Origin: Sciscionella sediminilitoris
GTDB taxonomy: Bacteria > Actinomycetota > Actinomycetes > Mycobacteriales > Pseudonocardiaceae
Assembly (NCBI RefSeq): GCF_000737195.2
Contig: NZ_JALM01000035.1
Coordinates: 1-64,000 of the forward strand
Direction of reading: 5' to 3'
DNA length: 64,000 nt
The notes under the pieces are model-generated. The model searched no databases. It saw only the letters and a program-made list of their open reading frames with translations, and was not told where the DNA came from. Positions 1 through 8,081 of this stretch are shown in pieces (position 1 is the first letter of the stretch; each line of letters opens with the position of its first letter). The translations under genes were made by a program, and so were the position numbers.

Positions 1-45
1 CGTGCGGTGTACCGCGCGATCCGCGCAGGACTGGAAACGACGTAG
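1..45 (+). CDS. 3' end of an unidentified upstream gene (partial)
   Basis: The first 14 codons of the window read as an open frame ending at a TAG and look like the C-terminus of a gene cut by the window edge (ends ...IRAGLETT). Too little remains to identify it. It is followed within 12 nt by a TTG-started open frame, so it may be co-transcribed with the next gene. Confidence 0.35.
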   Translation, partial: RAVYRAIRAGLETT

Positions 46-330
46 GGACGAGGGGACTTGGCACAGGATCCGCACACCACGCCGCTGCGTTTGCCGAAGT
101 ACGCGCGCGATCCCGCGGGTGAGCCGGAAACCGGTCCGCTGCCGCGCCGGGATCCGCGCACCGACCGGACGAAAGCGGTCTCCTCGGGGAAACCCCCGCA
201 TTCGGCGGCGGCTTCGGTCGCACTGTTCCGCAGTCACCTGTTCCCGATCGGGCACATGCCCCGCCCGTGCGCGCGGCCCGGCCGCCAGCTTCCGGTTCCC
301 GAGACCCCGACGACATGGGAAGGAGCCCCA

Positions 331-684
331 GTGAAGGCCGAATCGCTTTCCGGCTGCCTCACCACCCTCGGTATCCCCGCCGAACTGGTGAGCATCGGGG
401 CCGAGCGGGACGAGGCGTGGTGCCTGGTCACCGACGAATCCGGGCACTGGGATGTGTTCTGGCGGGAACGGGGCAGCCGCTACGACTGGAGCAGTTTCGA
501 AGAGGAAGCCGTGGCCTGTCACTACCTGTTCGGGCGGCTGGCCTGGGCGCAGGTGACACGTGGCGCGGTCGGCCTCGTCGACGCCGAGGACACCGGTCGG
601 CACCGGATCGATGTCTCCGGTATCGAGGCTGCGGGTGTCGATGCGGCTGAGGCAGATGCGGCTAGGAAAGCGGACGAAGGCTAG
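331..684 (+). CDS. Small acidic hypothetical protein
   Basis: A 117-residue protein I do not recognise. It is acidic, carries a Trp-rich stretch near residues 30-55 (HWDVFWRERG) and has no signal peptide or membrane segment. The GTG start is chosen because GGAAGGAG lies 5 nt upstream. The same frame stays open back to a TTG at position 58, which would add 91 mostly Pro/Arg-rich residues; only 2 nt separate that TTG from its nearest purine run, so I prefer the shorter form. The 3' end overlaps the convergent next gene by 23 nt. Single-domain proteins of this size are sometimes immunity proteins, but no toxin is visible here. Confidence 0.5.
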   Translation: MKAESLSGCLTTLGIPAELVSIGAERDEAWCLVTDESGHWDVFWRERGSRYDWSSFEEEAVACHYLFGRLAWAQVTRGAVGLVDAEDTGRHRIDVSGIEAAGVDAAEADAARKADEG

Positions 685-1666
685 CGGCGATCTTGTCCAT
701 GGTGGCCTTGTCCACCGTCTTGCCCGCCTGATCGGCCTCGATGATCAACACCCTGGTCTTGCCCGCCACGCTGACCGCGACCGAGATCGCGTGCACCTTC
801 TTCGCCGCGCAGGGGCCGCCCTGCTGATCGGCGGGCAGATCCACGCTCGCCGCGGAACTCGAGGCGGCCGAGCCGTCCGCGATCCGGCGCTCGGTCACCG
901 GCTCCGGCTTGACCTTGGGGATGCTGCCCTTCTTGTCCATCCCCGCACCCTGTAGCCAGAGCGCGACGCCGCCCCGCGCTCCGACATCCGGTTTGGCATC
1001 GCCCGCGGAGAGGATGGCCGCCTGCGCGCGGTGCCCGTCCTTGGCCGTGCAGTCCCCGGCGAACTGCGCCGCCCCGGAACCGGCCACGTAGGGCTTCGCC
1101 CCGTACGGCGTCTTCGGGTCCGGCTGCTCGTAGCCGATGATCGTGCTGGGGCTCTCCACCTTCCAGCCCGGCGGGACGTCGTAGGCGAGCCCCTTCTTGG
1201 TCGAGGCGACCACCTGCCAGCCGGGCACCACCGGTGCCACGTTCGCGGGCGCGGCGGAGGACGAGGACGGTGGGGGAGTAGCGGAGGAGCTCGGCGCCGG
1301 GAGTGCCCGCTGCCGTTCGTCCTGCCCCGTCGATCCGCGCATCAGGAACACCACACCGACCACAATCGCGGCGACCACGACCACCGCGACGACCGAGACG
1401 AGCACGCCGGGACGGATCCCGCGCCGCGGGGGCGCGAAACCCGGCTGCGGCTGGGGGAACTCGGGCTGGGGATACCCGGGCTGCGGGAAACCGGACTGGG
1501 GGTAGGGCTGCTGCTGATACGGCTGCTGCGGGTAGGGCTGTTGCAGATAGGGCTGCGGTGTGCCGGGTTGCTCCGGGTACCCCCTCGGTTCCCCGGTGAT
1601 CGGATCCGAGTACGCGCCCCCGTAGCCGCCCTGCTGCTGATTTCCCTGTTGGTCACCCCACGTCAT
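662..1666 (-). CDS. Membrane-anchored protein with Pro/Gln-rich cytoplasmic tail
   Basis: A 334-residue protein. Residues 1-80 are a Pro/Gln/Tyr-rich repeat region (variants of QQPYPQ), residues 87-109 form one membrane helix, and the rest is an extracellular domain containing two cysteines (in GDCTAK and GGPCAAK) that could form a disulfide. It shares the phrase AYDVPPGWKVE with the protein encoded at 53259-54095, so the two are paralogues of a lineage-specific family of unknown function. The ATG start follows TATGCT (1678 down to 1673) by 6 nt without a ribosome-binding site, which suggests a leaderless transcript. An in-frame upstream extension is possible but would cover this promoter. 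Confidence 0.75.
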   Translation of the reverse strand: MTWGDQQGNQQQGGYGGAYSDPITGEPRGYPEQPGTPQPYLQQPYPQQPYQQQPYPQSGFPQPGYPQPEFPQPQPGFAPPRRGIRPGVLVSVVAVVVVAAIVVGVVFLMRGSTGQDERQRALPAPSSSATPPPSSSSAAPANVAPVVPGWQVVASTKKGLAYDVPPGWKVESPSTIIGYEQPDPKTPYGAKPYVAGSGAAQFAGDCTAKDGHRAQAAILSAGDAKPDVGARGGVALWLQGAGMDKKGSIPKVKPEPVTERRIADGSAASSSAASVDLPADQQGGPCAAKKVHAISVAVSVAGKTRVLIIEADQAGKTVDKATMDKIAASLRPLS

Positions 1667-1733
1667 GATCGCAGCATAGGGTGCCGAGTCCGGGCGCATG
1701 CGGCGAACCCGGCGATTCGGTCGATTCCGGCCC

Positions 1734-2513
1734 TCAATCCTGCCGGTCGAGCTCACCGAGCGCGGCTTCGTGCAGCAGGCCGTTGCTGGACAGTACCGAG
1801 CCGTTGTCGTAGCGCGGCTGCCCGGAAAGATCGGTGAACCGGCCACCGGCCTCGGTGACGATCACGAACAGCGCGGCGATGTCCCAGGGGCTCACGATGG
1901 GTTCCGCGGCGAGGTCGATGGCACCTTCCGCGACGAGGCAGTGCGACCAGAAGTCCCCGAGCGCCCTGCTCTGCCAGCACGCCCCGGAGAGCCGTTCGTA
2001 GGCGGCGAGGCTGTGATGTTCACGCCAGGTGGTGAACTCGGTGGTGGACAGGTAGGCATCGGCGAGCGCGCCGACCCCGGACACGGTGATCCGCCGGGTG
2101 CCCCGGTGATCGCGCACGAAGGCGCCGTGTCCCTTCGCGGCCCACCAGCGGCGGCCGAGCGCGGGTGCGCTGGCCACGCCGACGGTCGGTTCGCCGTCCT
2201 CGAGCAGCGCGATCAGGGTCGCCCACACGCCGACGCCGCGGGAGAAGTTCTTGGTTCCGTCGATCGGGTCGAGCAGCCAGCAGCGGCCGCTGCCGACGGT
2301 GCCACCGCGTTCCTCGCCCGCCACCTCGTCGCCGGGCCTGCGCTCGGCGATCCGCGCCCGGATCAGGTCCTCGACCGCGATATCCGCATCGGTGACCGGG
2401 GTCCGGTCCGGCTTGGTCTCGACACGCAGGTCGACGGCGGAGAACCGGGCGAGGGTGTGCTCGTCCGCGGCCTCGGCGAGCTCCAGGGCGAGAGTCAGGT
2501 CAGCGGTTGACAT
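1734..2513 (-). CDS. hisN: Inositol monophosphatase-family phosphatase, probably histidinol-phosphatase
   Basis: A 259-residue Mg2+-dependent phosphatase of the inositol monophosphatase superfamily. It has the metal-binding Glu pair (GEERG, residues 66-70), the DPIDGT motif (residues 82-87) and the C-terminal PWD motif near residue 207. In actinobacteria the member of this length and spacing is usually HisN, which removes phosphate from L-histidinol phosphate in histidine synthesis; a general inositol or nucleotide phosphatase cannot be excluded from sequence alone. ATG is preferred over an upstream in-frame start that would overlap the divergent regulator promoter. It is transcribed away from the two-component system. 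Confidence 0.75.
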   Translation of the reverse strand: MSTADLTLALELAEAADEHTLARFSAVDLRVETKPDRTPVTDADIAVEDLIRARIAERRPGDEVAGEERGGTVGSGRCWLLDPIDGTKNFSRGVGVWATLIALLEDGEPTVGVASAPALGRRWWAAKGHGAFVRDHRGTRRITVSGVGALADAYLSTTEFTTWREHHSLAAYERLSGACWQSRALGDFWSHCLVAEGAIDLAAEPIVSPWDIAALFVIVTEAGGRFTDLSGQPRYDNGSVLSSNGLLHEAALGELDRQD

Positions 2514-2546
2514 GAGGGCAATCCTCGCAGGGCTACGATCGCAGGC

Positions 2547-2576
2547 GTGAGTGCACATCCGGGAACGACGTCATGA
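2547..2576 (+). CDS. Nine-codon leader ORF coupled to the response regulator
   Basis: GTG starts 7 nt after a TACGAT hexamer (2534-2539), as in leaderless transcripts, and encodes VSAHPGTTS. The TGA overlaps the ATG of the response regulator as ATGA. The response regulator itself has only a weak purine-rich stretch (CCGGGAACG) upstream, so ribosomes finishing this ORF could re-initiate on it. Translation of the peptide is inferred from this geometry only. Confidence 0.4.
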   Translation: MSAHPGTTS

Positions 2577-3247
2577 GTGTCGTACTGCTCGCCGAGGACG
2601 ATCCGGCGATCGCCGAGCCCCTGGCCCGCGCGCTGCGCAGGGAGGGGTACCAGCCGGAGGTGGTCACCGAGGGAGACGTGGCGCTCGACCGCGCCTCCGG
2701 CGGCGGGATCGACCTGCTCATCCTCGACCTCGGGCTGCCGGGCGTGGACGGCCTCGAGGTGTGCCGCAGCCTGCGCTCGGCGGGGGTGGGGATCCCGGTG
2801 CTGATGCTGACCGCGCGCGCCGACGAGGTGGACTTCGTGGTCGGCCTGGACGCCGGGGCGGACGACTACGTGGCCAAACCCTTCCGGCTGGCCGAACTGA
2901 TGGCGCGCATCCGGGCGCTGCTGCGCCGCAGGGCCCCGGAGACGGTCGAGGCCAACGGGGTGCGCATGGACCTCTCCGCGCGCCGGGTCACTGTGGACGG
3001 GGAGGAGATCAACCTCGCGAACAAGGAGTTCGAGCTGTTGCGGGTGCTGCTCACGCACGCCGGCCAGGTCGTCCCGCGCGAGGACATCCTCACCGAGGTG
3101 TGGCACGCACCCGAACTCAAAGGCTCCAAGACGCTGGACATGCACATGTCCTGGCTGCGCCGCAAGCTCGGGGACGGGCACCCGCGTTCGGCCGAGCGGC
3201 GGATCGCGACCGTCCGCGGCGTCGGATTCCGGTTCAACGCGGACTGA
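2573..3247 (+). CDS. OmpR/PhoB-family response regulator
   Basis: A 224-residue two-component response regulator. The receiver domain (residues 1-115) has the acidic pair D9-D10, phosphoacceptor D52 in LDLGLP, and the conserved Lys in AKPF near residue 103. The C-terminal half is a winged-helix DNA-binding domain (residues 130-222) ending in VRGVGFRFN, typical of the OmpR class. Its stop codon overlaps the start of the histidine kinase by one base, so the two form a coupled operon. A leaderless nine-codon ORF overlaps its start. The signal sensed and the target genes are unknown. Confidence 0.93.
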   Translation: MSVVLLAEDDPAIAEPLARALRREGYQPEVVTEGDVALDRASGGGIDLLILDLGLPGVDGLEVCRSLRSAGVGIPVLMLTARADEVDFVVGLDAGADDYVAKPFRLAELMARIRALLRRRAPETVEANGVRMDLSARRVTVDGEEINLANKEFELLRVLLTHAGQVVPREDILTEVWHAPELKGSKTLDMHMSWLRRKLGDGHPRSAERRIATVRGVGFRFNAD

Positions 3248-4512
3248 TGCGCCGAAGGATCCTGCTCGCCACCCTGTTCACGGTCGCGGTGACCGGGCTG
3301 GCACTCGGTATTCCGCTCACCCTGAGCATGGTCACCGTCGTGGAGACGATCTCCCGGCAGCAGCTGGCCGGCAAGGCGCAGCAGATCGCCACCACCTTGG
3401 ACGACGACCTCGCCGACGGGCGTCCGCTCAATTTGGCCAAGTTCCAGTACGGCGCGCCGGACCGGGGGCGGATCGTGGTCCGTACGCAGGCGCGCACGCT
3501 CGAGTTCGGTGCCGATCCCGGGGCCGATCCGATCGAGGAGCAGGTGCCCTTGGTGCGCGGCGGCTCGGTGCGGTTGATCGCGCCGTCCGAGCCGACGCGG
3601 GACGAGCAGGTGCGGATGGGTCTGTTCGTGGTCCTCGTGCTGCTCGGTTCGCTGGCCATCGGCACCCTGGTGGCCACCGTGACCGCGCGGCGCCTCTCCC
3701 GCCCGCTGCGGGATGTCGCCGAACGCGCGGACCGGCTCGGCGCGGGGGATTTCCGGCCGGAGAACCAGCGCTACGGGGTCGCCGAGCTGGACATGGTCGC
3801 CGGTGCCCTGGACACCGCCGCGACCGCGCTGAACCGCCTCGTGCAGCGCGAGCGCAACCTCGTCGGGGATGTCTCGCACCAGCTGCGCAGCAGGCTGACC
3901 GCGCTGCAGCTGCGGATCGAGGGACTCGTCGACTCCCCGGACGAGGACACCGCGGCGGAGGCGGGCGCGGCCATGGAACAGGCCGACAAGCTCGGCAAGG
4001 TGCTCGACGATCTGCTCGCCGAATCCCGCGCGGCACGGGCGAACGAGGCGCGCCCGGTCGAGCTCTCCGAACAGCTGCGCGCGATCGCCGAGGAATGGCG
4101 GCCCGTGGTGCGCGCCTCCGGCGGCTCGCTCGAACTGCGGATCCCCGACGGGCTGCGTGCGGTGGCCACCCCCTCGCGGCTGCGTGAGGCGATCGGGGTG
4201 CTGCTGGACAACGCGGTCAAGCACGGCGGGGGAAAGGTGCGGCTCTCCGTTCGTCAGGAGGAGTCCACCGTGGTGATCCAGGTCAGCGATGGCGGCTCCG
4301 GGGTGCCGGACGAGTTCGCCAGGCACATGTTCGAGCGCGGGGTCTCCGGAGGCGGATCGAGCGGGGTCGGGCTGGCGCTGGCCAGGGCACTGGTGGACGC
4401 CGATGGCGGGCGCCTGGAGCTGTCCGTGCGCAGGCCGGCCACCTTTTCGCTGTTCCTGCTCGCCCCGCCGCCACCGCAGGAACCACAGGCCTGGCGGACC
4501 GCACCGCGGTGA
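3247..4512 (+). CDS. Membrane sensor histidine kinase
   Basis: A 421-residue HAMP-type histidine kinase and partner of the preceding regulator. Membrane helices lie at about residues 8-30 and 124-146 and bracket a short extracytoplasmic sensor of about 90 residues. A HAMP linker follows (147-200), then the H box GDVSHQLRSRL with phosphorylated H211. The catalytic domain has the N box LLDNAVKHG and G boxes SDGGSGVPD and GVGLALARAL. The C-terminal tail is Pro-rich. Nothing in the sensor region identifies the stimulus. Confidence 0.93.
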   Translation: MRRRILLATLFTVAVTGLALGIPLTLSMVTVVETISRQQLAGKAQQIATTLDDDLADGRPLNLAKFQYGAPDRGRIVVRTQARTLEFGADPGADPIEEQVPLVRGGSVRLIAPSEPTRDEQVRMGLFVVLVLLGSLAIGTLVATVTARRLSRPLRDVAERADRLGAGDFRPENQRYGVAELDMVAGALDTAATALNRLVQRERNLVGDVSHQLRSRLTALQLRIEGLVDSPDEDTAAEAGAAMEQADKLGKVLDDLLAESRAARANEARPVELSEQLRAIAEEWRPVVRASGGSLELRIPDGLRAVATPSRLREAIGVLLDNAVKHGGGKVRLSVRQEESTVVIQVSDGGSGVPDEFARHMFERGVSGGGSSGVGLALARALVDADGGRLELSVRRPATFSLFLLAPPPPQEPQAWRTAPR

Positions 4513-4516
4513 CCCG

Positions 4517-5011
4517 CTAGTTCCGCGCTTCCGGCTCGGGGAACACGAACCGGCGCATCGCCCAGTACCGGAACACCATGGCGATCAGGGTGCCGATCAC
4601 CTGTGCGGAGATGAAGTCGCCGAGTTCCTGGGCGACCCGGCTCGTATCGGGCACCTGCAGGTCGAGCAGGTAACGGGAGATCCAGAGCGGCGCCGTGTTC
4701 AGGGCCAGTGCGAGCCCGCTGACCAGGAAGAACAGGAAGGCTTCGTGGTGGCGTTCCCGGCCGCCCCTGGTGCGGAAGGACCATTCCCGGTTGAGCACAT
4801 AGGAGGTGATGGTGGCGATCAGCGTGGCCACGATCTTCGCGGTCACCGGTTTCGGCGCCAGTACCGTGGTCTTGAGGAAATAGAAGATCGCGGTGTCGAT
4901 GAGGAACGTGGTCGCGCCGACCACACCGAACTTCAGCAGTTCACGGTGTTTGAGCAGTACCCCGCGCAACGGCTGGGGTACTCGCCGCAGCAGCGCGGAA
5001 ACCAGCGACAC
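4517..5011 (-). CDS. GtrA-like membrane protein
   Basis: A 164-residue protein with four predicted membrane helices and the GtrA-family hallmarks KFGVVGATTF near the first helix and NREWSFRTRGG in the central loop. GtrA proteins act in cell-surface polysaccharide synthesis and are thought to move polyprenyl-linked sugars across the membrane. It lies 12 nt downstream of a second GtrA gene and shares long near-identical stretches with it (KHRELLKF, REWSFRTRGGR), so the pair arose by tandem duplication. The start is GTG with no strong ribosome-binding site, so it may depend on translational coupling to the upstream copy. Confidence 0.85.
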   Translation of the reverse strand: MSLVSALLRRVPQPLRGVLLKHRELLKFGVVGATTFLIDTAIFYFLKTTVLAPKPVTAKIVATLIATITSYVLNREWSFRTRGGRERHHEAFLFFLVSGLALALNTAPLWISRYLLDLQVPDTSRVAQELGDFISAQVIGTLIAMVFRYWAMRRFVFPEPEARN

Positions 5012-5023
5012 GGCGATACGGTG

Positions 5024-5608
5024 TCAGGCGACCTCGTCGTCGGCGCGCACGTGCGGGGAGTCCTCCGGACGCAGCGCGGAGACATTGCCCTTGCGGGCGC
5101 GGGCGCCCTCCTGCGGGAACACCCACTTGCGGAAGGCCCAGAAGCGGAAGATCGTCTGGATGATCGTGCCGAGGATGCCGCCGAAGATGAAGTCGGCCAC
5201 TTCCTGGGTCGGCATGGACACGTACGGCGTCTCGAGCTGCAGCACGTACCGGGAGAACAGCGTCGGAACCACGGTGAGGGCGACGGCGAAGCCCGCGATG
5301 ATGAAGAACAGGGCCGCCTCGTGGTGCCGGTCCCGGCCGCCCCTGGTGCGGAAGGACCATTCGCGGGAGAGCACATAGGACACGATCGTGGCCACGATCA
5401 CGGCGATCACCTGCGCGGTGACCGGCTTGGTCGCCAGGATCGTCCACTTCAGGCCGTACCACACGACCATGGTGATGACCCAGCAGATCCCGCCGACAAC
5501 GGCGAATTTCAGCAGCTCACGGTGCTTGATGAGCAGTGAGCGCAGCGGTTGCGGCGTCTTGGCGAGAACGGTTTCCACGAAAGCCACGCCGGACAGCGTA
5601 TCCGCCAT
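5024..5608 (-). CDS. GtrA-like membrane protein (upstream paralogue)
   Basis: A 194-residue GtrA-family protein with four membrane helices, upstream partner of the tandem pair. It carries a longer C-terminal tail than the downstream copy (ARARKGNVSALRPEDSPHV), predicted to be cytoplasmic. The ATG start gives MADTL; a GTG seven codons upstream is also possible and has GGAGG close in front of it, so the true start is uncertain. The role inferred from the family is lipid-linked sugar transport for envelope glycans. Confidence 0.83.
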   Translation of the reverse strand: MADTLSGVAFVETVLAKTPQPLRSLLIKHRELLKFAVVGGICWVITMVVWYGLKWTILATKPVTAQVIAVIVATIVSYVLSREWSFRTRGGRDRHHEAALFFIIAGFAVALTVVPTLFSRYVLQLETPYVSMPTQEVADFIFGGILGTIIQTIFRFWAFRKWVFPQEGARARKGNVSALRPEDSPHVRADDEVA

Positions 5609-5635
5609 CGAATCCGGGCGCGCACGCACCTCCGG

Positions 5636-7906
5636 TTATCCGGTGTGTCCGGGGACCGTCACGTAGTTCCCGCCGGCGTTCGGCGCGCTGCTCGTGCCCG
5701 GGGTCGGCGTCGGGCGCGCCGGGGTGCTCGACGGGGGAGCCGCCGGGTGTGTCGGCTGCGACGGATGCGACGGGTGCGATGGATGCTGTGGCCGCTGCGC
5801 GGAGCTCTCCGAGGGCCGGGTTGGGCTCGGCTTGCCGGGCCGGGTGGTGCTCGGCGGGGTCGGCTCGGTGCTCGAGGACGGTCCCGGGGTGGGATCCGGG
5901 GTCTGCCCCGGGGGCTGGGCAGGCTCATCCGGGATCGGCCACACCGGCGGATCCAGCGGCCGGTGCACGTAGACCCGTGCGGTGTCGGTCGCCTCGCCGA
6001 TCCGTGCCTTGCCGTTGATCACCACGGTCTGCAGCACCGCGAACGGCACCAGCACGGTCATCCGGGCGGACTCGCCGGGACGCAGCTCGTCCCTGGTCAC
6101 GCAGACGGTCTTGGTGAGCCCGGAATCGCAGTGCATCGAGCCGAGCTGCAGCGGGCGCAGGGTGCCCTTGTCGTAGCGGAGGTACCCGTGCTTGGTGGTC
6201 TGCCCGGTGTTGGTCACCCGCATCGCGACGATCGGCAGCCGCAGCGGGTCCAGATCGAGCTGGCGCATGCGCAGCTCGACGCCGTCCTCGGGCAGCGGTT
6301 TGACCTTGACCGGGACCCGCACCTTGACCGGGACCGTGGTGCCCGAGTTCACCGTTCCGGTCACCACGCCGCCCTTGGCGTCGCGGTCCGCGGCGAGCCG
6401 GAACAGCATGGTCACCTTTTCGCCGGGCTCGAGCCCGCGCTGGGTGGTGCACTCGACCGTGCCCGTGCCGCCGGGGCAGTGCACGGTCGAATCGTCCTTG
6501 GCGGGCGCGTCGAGCGCGAAGGCCTTGGGGCCGCCCGCTCCCTGGCCGCCGCCGATCGCGCGGACCCCGGGCGGCAGGTTCAGCTTCGTGTCCACCGGTT
6601 CGGACTTGCCCGCCCCGGTGTTGGTCACGGTGATCGGCACGTCCACGGCGGGACCGCCCGGTTCGAGTGAGATGTCCGCGCCCGGGCCCGCCGCGGTGAC
6701 CTTCGGCTCGCCCGGTTTCGGCGGCTGCGCCGGTGGCGCGGGCTGCTGTGGCGGCGGCTGCGCGGGTGGTTGCGCCGCGGGCGGCGGTGGCGCCTGCGGT
6801 GGTTGCGCGGGCGGCGGGGCAGCGGGGGGAGCGGCCGGTGGCTGCGCCGGAGGGGCCGCGGGCGGTGCCGGTGGCGCGGGTGGTTTCGGTGCCGCCGGCG
6901 CGGGCTGCTGCTGGGCCGGTGCCGCTGTGGGGATCTGCTGCGGACCCGAGCCCGCGGTCATGGCCACCGCGACGGCGGCGGCCACCGCGGCGGTGCCCAC
7001 GCCGACCCCGATGAACTGGCGCGGCATGGCGGCCGCGGCACCGGCGGCTCCGCCCGCGCTGGAGGCCGCGCCGACCGCGGTCGCGGCATGGGCGGTCGTG
7101 CTGCCCGCGACGGCCAGGTAACCCGCGGCCGCTCCGCCGAGCACGAGCGGGGCCAGCACCGCGCGCAGCGCCCCGTTGACATCGGCGAGTTCGGCGGCGA
7201 GCGCCCGGCACTGCTCGCATTCGTCGAGATGCGCCTCGACCTGGGCGGTCTCCCGCTTCGCGAGCCCGCCCCTGGTCCAGGCGCCGAGCCGGTCCACGGT
7301 GGCGCGGCAGCGGTCCTCACCGGTCTCGGCGAGGTGCACCTGCAGGTAGGCCTGCCGCAGGCCCTCCCGGGCGCGGTAGGCGAGCGCGGAGACGCCGTTC
7401 GGGGAAATACCGAGGATGGTGGCCACCTCGGAGGCCGAGGAACCCTCGACCTCCATGTGCCAGAGCACCGTCTGCCACCGTTCGGGCAGCCGCGCGAAGG
7501 CCCGCGCCGCGAGCGAGCGGTCCAGCCCGGCGACCGCAGTGTCCGAGAAGGGCACGCTGATCGAGTCCGCGGGCGCCCCGCTGGTGGTGACGTCGTCGGT
7601 GTACTCGACCTTGCGGTCCCGCCTGGTCTTGTCGTACGCGGTGTGCCGCAGTGAGGTCAGCAGGTAGGCGCGGAACGCCGTGTCCGGGCCGTTGCCCGCG
7701 CGCAGCGTGTCGAGCACCTTCGCGAAGGCCTCGGACACCAGGTCGTCGGCCTCCGCCGGGGAGCGGGAAACCTGCCTGGCCAGGTTGTAGGCGGCAGCGA
7801 CGTGCCGCTGGTACAACTCGCCATAGGCCGTGGTGGACCCATGGCGAACCGAGTTGATCAGCTCGGCATCGCTCGGGCCGCTGGCCTGGGCCGGAACGGT
7901 CGACAC
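5636..7906 (-). CDS. ECF sigma factor fused to zinc-binding anti-sigma-like domain, membrane anchor and secreted module
   Basis: A 756-residue single polypeptide. Sigma region 2 lies at about residues 28-95 (EADDLVSEAFAKVL), region 4 at 130-190 (LPERWQTVLWHMEVEG plus a helix-turn-helix), and an anti-sigma-type zinc motif H226-x3-C230-x2-C233 follows. Hydrophobic segments sit at about 249-268 and 298-317, then a Pro/Ala/Gln linker to about residue 410, two beta-rich extracytoplasmic repeats containing ITVTNTG and MRVTNTGQ, and a Pro/Ser/Thr tail with HPS repeats. ECF groups with fused zinc-finger and membrane extensions are known in actinobacteria (the ECF52/53 type). The GTG start has AGGAG 5 nt upstream. 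The likely model is a membrane-tethered sigma factor released or unmasked by an envelope signal; ligand and regulon are unknown. Confidence 0.9.
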   Translation of the reverse strand: MSTVPAQASGPSDAELINSVRHGSTTAYGELYQRHVAAAYNLARQVSRSPAEADDLVSEAFAKVLDTLRAGNGPDTAFRAYLLTSLRHTAYDKTRRDRKVEYTDDVTTSGAPADSISVPFSDTAVAGLDRSLAARAFARLPERWQTVLWHMEVEGSSASEVATILGISPNGVSALAYRAREGLRQAYLQVHLAETGEDRCRATVDRLGAWTRGGLAKRETAQVEAHLDECEQCRALAAELADVNGALRAVLAPLVLGGAAAGYLAVAGSTTAHAATAVGAASSAGGAAGAAAAMPRQFIGVGVGTAAVAAAVAVAMTAGSGPQQIPTAAPAQQQPAPAAPKPPAPPAPPAAPPAQPPAAPPAAPPPAQPPQAPPPPAAQPPAQPPPQQPAPPAQPPKPGEPKVTAAGPGADISLEPGGPAVDVPITVTNTGAGKSEPVDTKLNLPPGVRAIGGGQGAGGPKAFALDAPAKDDSTVHCPGGTGTVECTTQRGLEPGEKVTMLFRLAADRDAKGGVVTGTVNSGTTVPVKVRVPVKVKPLPEDGVELRMRQLDLDPLRLPIVAMRVTNTGQTTKHGYLRYDKGTLRPLQLGSMHCDSGLTKTVCVTRDELRPGESARMTVLVPFAVLQTVVINGKARIGEATDTARVYVHRPLDPPVWPIPDEPAQPPGQTPDPTPGPSSSTEPTPPSTTRPGKPSPTRPSESSAQRPQHPSHPSHPSQPTHPAAPPSSTPARPTPTPGTSSAPNAGGNYVTVPGHTG

Positions 7907-7926
7907 GGTTCTCCTCTACTGCGTTC

Positions 7927-7969
7927 CACTGTGGGGAACAGTGTGACGGACGAGTTCGTGCTCCGTCAC
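7927..7969. promoter_or_regulatory. Two inverted repeats upstream of the sigma-fusion gene
   Basis: CACTGT-N5-ACAGTG at 7927-7943 lies 21 nt upstream of the GTG of the sigma-fusion gene, and GTGACGGA / TCCGTCAC form a second dyad at 7943-7969. Either may be an operator or part of the 5' leader structure. No clear promoter hexamers could be assigned. Confidence 0.35.
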
Positions 7970-8081
7970 GCCACCTCGCAAAGTTCTCCCGAACGGGCGG
8001 GCATTCTTTTTACCGGACCCGCGTCATGATCAACACCGTCGTGCGTCACCCTTTCGCGAACGACAACGGCCACGGAGCTCC

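Noticed and set aside
2551-3246. Long plus-strand frame running in front of the histidine kinase
   Set aside because: The first 232 codons are out of frame with the intact response regulator and are Arg/Ala/Gly-rich; the kinase starts at the ATG overlapping the regulator stop.
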